Part shown: one piece after another, positions 1 to 7,700 of the stretch
Numbering within the stretch: the first letter of the stretch is position 1
How the letters are laid out: the number at the start of each line of letters is the position of its first letter
Assembly: GCA_020696955.1 (NCBI GenBank)
Contig: JAJFBK010000003.1
Location: forward strand, 1-19,110
Length of the DNA stretch: 19,110 nt
Direction of reading: 5' to 3'
Source of the DNA: Patescibacteria group bacterium
GTDB lineage: Bacteria > Patescibacteria > UBA1384 > CAILIB01
The notes under the pieces: generated by a model
The model's database searches: none
What the model saw: the letters and a program-made list of their open reading frames with translations, nothing else
What the model was told of the DNA's origin: nothing
Position numbers and translations under genes: made by a program

Positions 1-120
1 GTTTCGACAAAGTCATCGTGCATGTATGCCCAGTATACCGTTTGCTCGCTCTGTGCGCATCTCTTTTAACTTTTGTCCTAATGTGATACCTTCAACCCAG
101 ATCAAAGAGGGGGTGGCCAT
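1..120. other. Leader region upstream of the pyrophosphohydrolase gene
   Basis: I see no gene in these 120 bases on either strand. They end in a purine-rich stretch (AAAGAGGGGG) about ten bases before the ATG at 121, which is a plausible though not ideally spaced ribosome binding site. No convincing -35/-10 pair could be placed: a TGTGATACC sequence near 90 resembles an extended -10 but has no matching -35. The promoter of the + strand gene pair presumably lies here or just left of the window. Confidence 0.4.
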
Positions 121-441
121 ATGGTGCATCATAAGTTAGTGAGGGATAAGATTCCTCAGATGATTGAGGCTGATGGGCAAGTAGCAGTCGTTAGGGTCTT
201 GGATGAAAAAGAATATGAGGACGCTCTTAATAAAAAGTTACTGGAGGAAGCGGCAGAGTTCGCCGCTGATCCAAGTGCTGAGGAGGCGGCCGATGTGTTA
301 GAGATTCTGGGAGCCTGTCTTGCCATGCAGGGAATAAGTCGAGAGCAGGTAGAGGCTGTTCGCCTTCAAAAGCGAGAAGAGCGTGGTGGTTTTGACAAAA
401 GAATATATCTCATGGAAGTGAGGGAGAAGGTCGATGGATAA
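121..441 (+). CDS. MazG-superfamily house-cleaning NTP pyrophosphohydrolase (COG4997-like)
   Basis: This 106-residue all-alpha protein probably hydrolyses non-canonical or damaged nucleoside triphosphates to monophosphate and pyrophosphate in the cytoplasm. The N-terminal KLVRDKIP motif (residues 5-12) is, as I recall, the hallmark of the small COG4997-type branch of the phosphoribosyl-ATP pyrophosphohydrolase/MazG superfamily. The Mg-binding signature is visible as ExxE (E43, E46) and ExxD (E55, D58) on two predicted helices. The C-terminal RGGFDKRIYL stretch also fits that family. Length is normal for a single-domain member. The ATG start follows a GA-rich ribosome binding site. The end overlaps the methyltransferase gene by eight bases, so the two are probably translationally coupled. 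The family assignment is good; the substrate is unknown. Confidence 0.85.
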   Translation: MVHHKLVRDKIPQMIEADGQVAVVRVLDEKEYEDALNKKLLEEAAEFAADPSAEEAADVLEILGACLAMQGISREQVEAVRLQKREERGGFDKRIYLMEVREKVDG

Positions 442-1033
442 AAAGTCCCAAACCGTGCAGACATATGACGGCACTGCCCACTTAATGGCTAAGAAGTTCG
501 AAGCCATGGGGGCTCGCATTGCTGACATTGAGCAAGGATTCTCCTTTGTAGAGACGACGGGTCCATTTGTACTGGAGATCGGATGTGGCAATGGCCGGGA
601 AGCCGAAGAGATCTTGAAGCGTACTTCAAGGTATCTTGGTATTGATATCTCAAAGAGCTTTGTTGGCTTGGCGAAAGAGCGTCTTCCAGGAGCCGACATT
701 AGAGTGGCTGACGTTGAGGCTTTTGCCTTTCCGAAGGACCTCGACATTGTCTTTGCTTTTGCTTCACTTTTACATAGTGACAGGGAAGCGCTAAGGATGG
801 TGCTGAAACAGGTCCGTGACGCCTTAAGCGCAAACGGGATCTTTTATATTTCCTTGAAGCGTGACGACTACTGTGAAGAATTAAAAACTGACGAGTTCGG
901 TACTCGGACCTTTTATTACTACCAGCCAGAGGACATTATTATATTGGCAGGTGAGGGGTATGGAGTGGTTTACCAGGAGTTTCAAAATCGCCTCGGACAA
1001 GACTGGTTCACGCTGGTCCTCAAAAAAAGGTAG
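434..1033 (+). CDS. Class I SAM-dependent methyltransferase
   Basis: A 199-residue Rossmann-fold methyltransferase. Motif I, the SAM-binding glycine loop, reads VLEIGCGNGRE at residues 46-56. The acidic residue at the end of strand beta-2 is D71 in LGIDIS, and the post-I segment ADVEAF is at 92-97. A FASLLH segment near 109-114 and a strand GIFYISLK near 135-142 match the beta-4/beta-5 layout of Methyltransf_11/25-type enzymes. No target-recognition domain is present, so a small-molecule, nucleotide or lipid-like acceptor is as likely as a macromolecule. The gene begins inside the end of the pyrophosphohydrolase gene (ATGGATAA overlap), with GAAGG just upstream of its ATG. A strong terminator follows eight bases after the stop. 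The two-gene unit suggests a linked housekeeping function, but the pairing does not reveal the substrate. Confidence 0.85.
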   Translation: MDKKSQTVQTYDGTAHLMAKKFEAMGARIADIEQGFSFVETTGPFVLEIGCGNGREAEEILKRTSRYLGIDISKSFVGLAKERLPGADIRVADVEAFAFPKDLDIVFAFASLLHSDREALRMVLKQVRDALSANGIFYISLKRDDYCEELKTDEFGTRTFYYYQPEDIIILAGEGYGVVYQEFQNRLGQDWFTLVLKKR

Positions 1034-1040
1034 GAGTTTC

Positions 1041-1070
1041 AAAGCCGTTGAGCAATCAGCGGCTTTTTTT
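1041..1070 (+). terminator. Rho-independent terminator of the methyltransferase unit
   Basis: Arms AAAGCCGTTGA (1041-1051) and TCAGCGGCTTT (1056-1066) pair over about eleven positions with one G-T wobble. They close a GCAA (GNRA-type) tetraloop, and the T run continues to 1070. It starts eight bases after the TAG of the methyltransferase gene. Confidence 0.9.
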
Positions 1071-1076
1071 GTAAGT

Positions 1077-1111
1077 AAAAAATCCGCCATTTCCCTAGGG
1101 GCGTGACGGAT
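1077..1111 (-). terminator. Rho-independent terminator for the minus-strand genes
   Basis: Read on the minus strand, ATCCGTCA (complement of 1104-1111) pairs with TGGCGGAT (complement of 1082-1089), with one wobble, and is followed by six T residues (complement of 1077-1082). The loop contains the TAG stop codon of the 63-residue membrane-protein gene, so that reading frame ends inside the hairpin. Together with the + strand terminator at 1041-1070 it forms a back-to-back pair in the convergent junction. Confidence 0.75.
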
Positions 1112-1286
1112 CTTCAGTGACGGGTCTGGAATTCTTCCAATTTTGCCCTGAGGCAAGGCTTTCAGTTGGTCCTAGCATGTAGGATCCAAGTAAGATGACT
1201 GCGCACAAGATGAGAGTAATGAAGGTGGTGATCAGAGCGTTCAGTTTCCACATGCGCTCCAAGTGCCTTCTTTCTTCTGGATCCAT
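1095..1286 (-). CDS. Small single-pass membrane protein, unknown function
   Basis: A 63-residue protein that I do not recognise. One hydrophobic helix spans about residues 15-38 and contains a single Cys (C28). The N-terminal 14 residues are charged (EERRHLERMWK) and the C-terminal tail of about 25 residues is polar. Arg and Lys before the helix predict an N-in/C-out orientation. The start is well supported: AAAGGAGG (complement of 1291-1298) lies four bases before the ATG, among the best ribosome binding sites in the window. That makes it a real gene despite its length. It is the last minus-strand gene before the convergent terminators. It may be transcribed from its own promoter in the 64-base gap upstream or by read-through from the giant-protein unit. 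Confidence 0.75.
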   Translation of the reverse strand: MDPEERRHLERMWKLNALITTFITLILCAVILLGSYMLGPTESLASGQNWKNSRPVTEDPSRP

Positions 1287-1317
1287 TGCTCCTCCTTTAA
1301 CGGTGCAACAACAGTAT

Positions 1318-1346
1318 TCGTATCATTTTCCCAAAGGGTGAGTCAA
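1318..1346 (-). promoter_or_regulatory. Candidate promoter for the 63-residue membrane protein
   Basis: On the minus strand a TTGACT box (complement of 1341-1346, five of six matches to the -35 consensus) lies just after the stop of the upstream gene. About 16-18 bases further on is the imperfect -10 sequence GATACGAAT. The -10 match is weak, so this is tentative. Spacing to the strong ribosome binding site and ATG at 1286 would leave a short leader. Confidence 0.3.
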
Positions 1347-1350
1347 GCAA

Positions 1351-1734
1351 TTAGCGAGCAGGGGCGTCTACGATATTAACGGTTCCGAAATCGACGATCT
1401 TTTTGGTGGAAGGGCGATAGAGAAGGGCTTTACGGCTACTGAGATAAATAAGGACCTTGTCGCCATTCTCAGCTTTCTCAAAGAACGGCTGCTTCTCGAG
1501 CTTGTTTTTGTCGGTGACTGTGGCCAGGGTGGGTTGCTCGTTTGGGAGCTCAATTAGTCCTGAGACCTCTCTGGTTATCTCAGCAATCTCATTCGTATTG
1601 GCCCTATCCTGTTTTTTGGAATCGAAGAAGGCTCCGGTTGCAGCACCTATCAGCATGACGACGGCCAGAATCAAAAGATAGGGGCGGTAGCGACTTGTTC
1701 GTAACTGTTTTATTCGATGACTGTGTAATACCAT
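1351..1734 (-). CDS. Small membrane-anchored protein of a Patescibacteria-type conserved family
   Basis: A 127-residue protein with a basic cytoplasmic N-terminus (residues 1-18), one transmembrane helix (about 18-37) and an outward-facing domain. That domain contains the stretches PTLATVTD (68-75), QPFFEKAENGDKVLIY (82-97) and ALLYRPSTKKI (103-113). From memory, closely similar sequences occur as hypothetical proteins across candidate-phyla-radiation genomes; their function is unknown to me. Predicted topology is N-in/C-out. Its ATG lies 25 bases inside the 3' end of the giant-protein gene in another frame, and there is no Shine-Dalgarno sequence before it. This suggests translation by coupling or re-initiation after the giant protein. 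The shared transcript makes a role in exporting, anchoring or assembling that protein plausible, but this is inference only. Confidence 0.75.
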   Translation of the reverse strand: MVLHSHRIKQLRTSRYRPYLLILAVVMLIGAATGAFFDSKKQDRANTNEIAEITREVSGLIELPNEQPTLATVTDKNKLEKQPFFEKAENGDKVLIYLSSRKALLYRPSTKKIVDFGTVNIVDAPAR

Positions 1735-4700
1735 GTGTTTGGTTCGGAGGCAGCAGGAGCCACGCTCATGATTACGGTAAATGTAGTGGCGGTTGAGGCG
1801 CTGACGTAAAGGTTCTTGGCTGGGGCTGTCGAGGTGGCAGGAGTAAGCTGGATAGACTTAGGCGCTGCACCGTAGGCCTTGTTAAAGGTGAGGGCAACTG
1901 AGCAGTTGGATGGGGATCCGCTTCCTGCAGTTACGATAAACGATCCGGCCATATCAGTAGACCCGGCTGTTACTGAAGCCGTAGGGGAAGTTCCGCAAGA
2001 AGTTGGCGTGGCAATGGTCGGAGCTGTCGTTTGGCTAGACTTCAAGTGGGCTCCGGCAGCGCCTCCGCTAATTTCTACATACCCAGTTGCACCAGTCGAG
2101 GTGGCAGTCCCGGTTTGCAAAATAATTGCTCCACCGGCATTGGCATCAGAGCCACCAGCGTTTCCGGCTTGGATGATAATGTTTCCTCCGGTTCCACCCG
2201 TAGTTAGTGATCCGGCGTTTCCGGCTTGGATGGTCAGGGCTTTTCCAGAGGTGGTAGTAGCGCCTTCATGCTCGATACCAAATGTTTTGTTGGCAGAATT
2301 TCCTAGTGAAAGATTGAGAGTCGGGCTGTTGGTTCCGATACCGACGTTTCCTGAAGTAGGTTGGAGAAGGACGTGGTTTGATCCTGAAGAAGTGTACAAC
2401 TGTAGGTTGCCTGCCGCCGCCATCACCCTGGCATTGGTACCGCTGTTGCTTAAGCGAAGGTAATCCGTCCCTCCGGTCTGCAGGTAAAAGCCGGGAGCTT
2501 TTAGGTTTCCATGTTCGTCGGCGTAGGTGGATTCACCGTTCAGGTATACCTTTCCTCGACTGGTTGATCCGTTCGTAGTGGTTGCCACTGACCAGTTCGA
2601 AGTTGCAGTAGTCATTTGAGGGATATTCGTATTGGCAAGTGTGCCCTGGAAAGTGATGGTGTAAGTCCCGTTGTTCGGTGTTTCGATGGGGGTGATATAT
2701 TCCACGATAGCAGTCATGGCTCCATAGCCAGTGGTCTGGCCTCCGAAGATATAGGCCTTGCCAGTAAAAGGATTGAATATTGCCGAGGAATTGCTCCGTC
2801 CTGCCGTAGGGAGGGCCACGGATTGGGTGTTGATGGAGTCGTTTATCGGGTCGTACTCGAGAATGTCATCGGTCCAGCCAGTATAATCCCTGTCATTTCC
2901 ACCGAAGATATAAAACTTTCCATTTTCAGGGTTGTAAACTGCCGAAGTGTCCACGCCGTATCCAGTCGGGAGGGTAGCCGTCTTCGTGGCGATTGTATTT
3001 GTGGCGGTATCGTATTCTAGGATGGTATTGAGGACTTCATAACCAGTAACGAGATCCTCTCGATAACCTCCGAAAATATAAGCTTTACCGGTACTTGAAT
3101 CCATTGCCGAAGAGGTGGCATACATGGGTTGGGGCAAGGGAGTTGATTTTGTGGTAGCCGCATTGGTGGCCGTGTTGTATTCGATGATGGAGTCGTACAT
3201 AATGCCCCCATCGTTATATCCTCCGAAGATATAGGCCTTCCCGGTGGACTGGTTGAAGGCAGAAGAAGCGTATTGGATGTAGTTGGGAAGCGTGCCTTTT
3301 GATATTAGGCTGTCTGTGGAAGGGTTGTATTCATAAATCGTGTTAAGAGCGAAGCTATTGTCAGAATCAAGGCCTCCGAAAATGTAGGCCATGCCGGTAG
3401 AGTTATTGAACTCGGCGGTGGAGCCTGCAATTTGTAAGGGTAGAGTCTCAGATTTCGTGGATATGGAGTTATTTTCGGTATCGTACTCAACGATGGTGTC
3501 CTTGCTGATTCCTCCGAAGACATAAGCTTTTCCTGTAGTAGGATTGAAGACAGCCGAAGCATCATAGTTTGAAGCAGGCAAAGGAGTCGACTTGGTAGTG
3601 GCGGCTTCAGTTGCATTGGTAGTGGTGCTTCCCGATACGAATACGTTTGAGGTGGAGCCAATCGATGCGACAGCAGCTAACTTGTTGCGAAGGACCGAGG
3701 GGGTATCTCCGAGTGCGATGGTAACGTTTCCTCCGGCCCCAATTGAAGTTGCTGGGACTGTAATGGTACCGCTTCCCGCTGCGGAAGTGGCAGTAATGGT
3801 CTGGACTTCATTCGCAGAGGTTCCGATATTGTTTGAAACAAGGCTCAAGTTTCCTCCGCTCGTAGTTCCTCCGTATACGGCAGGCGCCTGCACTGAAGCG
3901 GTTGTTACGAAATTGCTGTCTTTGTCTACCCGAGCCGCTGTCCCGTTGAAGTTGATGTTTCCTAGGATGGTAGGGGTGGAACCAGTTGCCGTAGTCCAGC
4001 CTGAGGTTGCAGTGGTAAGTTGGGAGACGTCAGTAGCAGCCAAGGCTCCTTGGAAGGTGAAGGTGTAGGTACCAGAATATCGAGTCGTAGCAGCCGGGCT
4101 GAACTCATAGATATTGTTGTGGTCAGTCGCAAACTCTGGGCGTCCTCCTCCGAAGATGTAGGCCTTGCCGGTGAAGTCATTGAAAATTGCAGACGGGCGG
4201 TAACGATTACCTGGCATATTGATTGCCAGGTCGGTGAGTGAATCTAAGTCAGGGTCGTATTCTAGAATATCTCCTAAAGATCCTCCCAAGTCATTTCCGC
4301 CGAAGATATAGGCTTTGCCGGTATATGAGTAGAAGACGGCAGAGGTTGCGTCACGTGCAGTCGGGAGCGTCGCCGTCATGGTGGTTACCGAATCGGTTGC
4401 GATGTCATATTCGACAATTTCATCCAGGGCCCCGCCGTTATATCCACCGAAGATATAGGCCTTCCCGGTGGCCGAATTGAAGGCGGCAGAGGTACTATAG
4501 CGTCCGCTTGGGAGCGTCGCCGTCATGGTGGTTACGGTGTCGGTCACTGGGTCATACTCGACAATCTCGTCATGGTAATCAGTTCCCTCAACTCCTGCAA
4601 AGATATAAATCTTTCCAGTGGCCGGATTGAAAACAGACGAAGCACCGAAGCTTCCGTATGGAAGGGTGGCTGACTTCGTGGTCACTGTATTGGCTACAGG

Positions 4701-7700
4701 ATCGTATTCTAAGATGGTGTTATAATTGTTTCCCGCAATAACGTAAGCTTTTCCTGTTGTCGTATCGAACACGGCACTGGAGCCATGGCTTCCGTAAGGA
4801 AGGGTTGCTGACTTCGTGGTGATGGTATCAGTCAGGGTATCGTATTCAACAATGTCTGTCTGGCTTGTGCTCCCACCAAAGATGTAGGTCTTGTTAGTGG
4901 CGGGGTTAAAGGCCGAGGCTGTCCCCGAGCGATTAGAAGGAAGGACGGCCGTTTTAGTAGCTATAGCCTGTGATCCGCCAACCGTAGCGACTGTGCTGGA
5001 GACTGTAAGATTGGCAGTGGTGCCGATGGCAGCGACTGCTGCGGCACTAGTTCGAACGGTTGAGTCAGAGGCTCCGGCTGCGATCGTAAACGTTCCTCCG
5101 GCACCGACAGAAGTGGTTGGGACGGTAATGGTGGCAGTATTGGTTACATTGTTAGCCGTGATGGTCTGGATTTCGTTGCTGGCAACGTTGGAGCTGGTTG
5201 AGAGCAGGGTCAGGCTTCCAGTAGTAGCTGCGCTTCCGTATACGAGAGGTGAGGTGAGAGAAGTGCTTAGTATTCCGGTTGCTCCCTGAATTGCTCCGGC
5301 TGTCGTAAATCCGCCAGCAGTAATCGTGCCAGAGAAGGTTCCGGTCGTAGCTCCCGAAACTGCGCCGGTAAGCCCGGTTAGGGAGGTGATGTCCGAGTTC
5401 GCCCCGCTTGCCGCCGCACTAAGATTGGCCCTGGCCCCGGCAGCCGAGGTTGATCCGGTTCCGCCGTCACCGACTGCCAACGCCGTGCCAAGAGTTAAGG
5501 CTCCGGCCGAGGTAACCTTAAACTTCGAGCTATCGTTTACTTGCAAATTCATAAGATCTGCGACTGATCCTGCTCCACTAGAAGGAGCATTTAGTCCGAT
5601 ATAGGTACCTCCGTTAGCGGTAACGTTTCCGCCGGCGATTGCATTTCCTATTTGAAGCAGGGAAAGGGTGGCGGTATTGATTGGAGCACCGCTAATTGCC
5701 ACGGCATTGGCACCGGTACGGCTGAACAGGGTGGTTGCTGTAAAGGTGTTGGTGGTGGTTCCTGACTGGGTATATCCAGAAGAGGTGGTGATCCCGCCGT
5801 TTAGAGCAACAGAAGTAGAAGTAGTGGCTCCTCGTCCGGTAACGCTTGCCAAGGTATCTGCTTCAGTCGTGGAGCCGCATGAGCCCCAAGATGGAAGACT
5901 GGAGCTGAGCACCAGACAGTTTCCATTAGATCCGATCCCAAGCTTGGCGATTGTCGTAGTCCCTGAAGCATAAAGCAAATCACCAGAAGTATAGGATGCA
6001 AGTCCGGTTCCGCCTTGTCCAACTGACAAAGCGGTGGTGAGTCCGGCAAGAGAAGTAATGTCAGAGTTGGCGCCTGAGGCTGCCGCTCCCAGATTGGTCC
6101 TGGCCCCGCCGGCATCGGTGGCGCCTGTGCCTCCGTAGAGAATGCCGATAGCTGTCCCATTCCAGGTTCCAGCTGAGATGGTTCCCGATGCCACTGAAAG
6201 ACCGTTCACGGCCGAAGCTGAAAGTGATCCGCCCGAAAGAGTGCCGCCGGAAATGGTGGCGCCATTGACGGTTGTGGCTCCTGAAATAGTTCCAGTGGTA
6301 GTCAGGGATCCTACGGAGACGGTGCCCGAAAAACCTCCTGTAGTGGCACCAGAAATGGCACCGGTTAGTCCCGTGAGAGAGGTGATGTCAGAATTTGCCG
6401 CCGAGGCGGCGGCACCGAGGTTGGACCTGGCTCCTGCTGCAGAGGTGGCACCGGTTCCACCATTTCCGACCGAAAGCGCAGTGGTCAGCGTAAGCCCGGC
6501 AAAGGTGGGACTTGATGCGGCGGCAATGCTTTGCGGAAGCGAGAGAGTTACGGATCCCGTAGATGCTGATACTGAGATTTGGTTCGCAGTTCCGGTGAGT
6601 CCGGTCACTCCTGCATTGGTAAGAGTGACCGTTCCTCCAAGTGAAACCGAGCCTCCTCCTGACATTCCGGTGCCTGCCGTAACCGTCAAAGAGCTGTTCT
6701 GAAGCTTGGCATTGGTAATATTGCCGTCTGCTACCTTAAGGGTGGTAATCGCATTATTATCGATGGTAAGAGTTCCGGTTTCATCGATTGTGGCGTCACC
6801 GCTTAATGCCTGGCTTACCCATTCCGTACCCGATCCAAGCAAAAGGTTTCCTTCCGTAGCCGTAGTCGAGCCAAGCGCTACTCCGTTAATCTTTGCTACC
6901 GTAGGACTTGGGAAAGATCCCGAAAGGTCGCCGCTGGCCGCACCGCTCGGGGCTGCTCCGGTAATTGCAACGTTGGTCACGTTAGTAATGCGCCCCTTGC
7001 TGTCTACGGCAATTTGAGGGACCGTGGTTCCGTCGCCATAGGTATTTGCGGAAACTCCTGAGTTGGCCAAGGTTAATGCCCCAGTGTCACTGAGGGTTGC
7101 GTCGTTTGAAAGCGCTACAAAGGTCGGAACGCCGGAAGCATTGGCTACCAGCATCTGGCCGGAAGAGCCGGCAGCAGTGACTTGTAAGGCACCAGTTCCA
7201 TTGCCGTAAAGTAATCCTTTTGAAGTGAAGGTAATTGCCCCGGTTCCTCCCTGAGCCACAGACAATGAAGTGGTAAGCCCGCTGAGAGAGGTGATATCAG
7301 AGTTGGCTCCTGATGCGGCCGCGCCAAGATTAGAGCGTGCGCCTGAGGCACTGGTTGAGCCGGTTCCTCCATACAAGATATCGACGGCAGTGCCGGTCCA
7401 GGTGCCTACCGAAACAACGCCGGCAGCAACGGATAAGCCATTTACGGCTGAAGCGGAAAGGGATCCTCCGGTAATGGTTCCGCCGCTCATTGATCCGGCT
7501 GAGAATGAACCTCCTGAGAGCGTGCCGCCAGAGATGGTCGCACCGTTTATAGTCGTAGCCCCCGAAATAGCTCCAGTAAGCCCGCTGAGAGAGGTGATAT
7601 CGGAATTTGCTCCAGAAGCAGCTGCTCCTAGATTAGTCCGGGCTCCGGCGGCCGAAGTGGATCCGGTTCCTCCGTTTCCTACTGAAAGAGCGGTAGTTAA

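Noticed and set aside
298..747. A 149-residue minus-strand frame over the pyrophosphohydrolase/methyltransferase junction
   Set aside because: It lies antisense to two well-recognised enzymes and shows no family features or ribosome binding site.
881..1156. A minus-strand frame overlapping the methyltransferase end and both terminators
   Set aside because: It crosses two strong terminators and conflicts with the well-supported 63-residue gene in another frame.
2700..4900. Regularly spaced short repeats about 150 bases apart that could suggest a CRISPR or minisatellite array
   Set aside because: The spacing matches Kelch blades of about 50 residues and the repeats are the degenerate codons for GKAYIFGG; the intervals are coding, not spacers.
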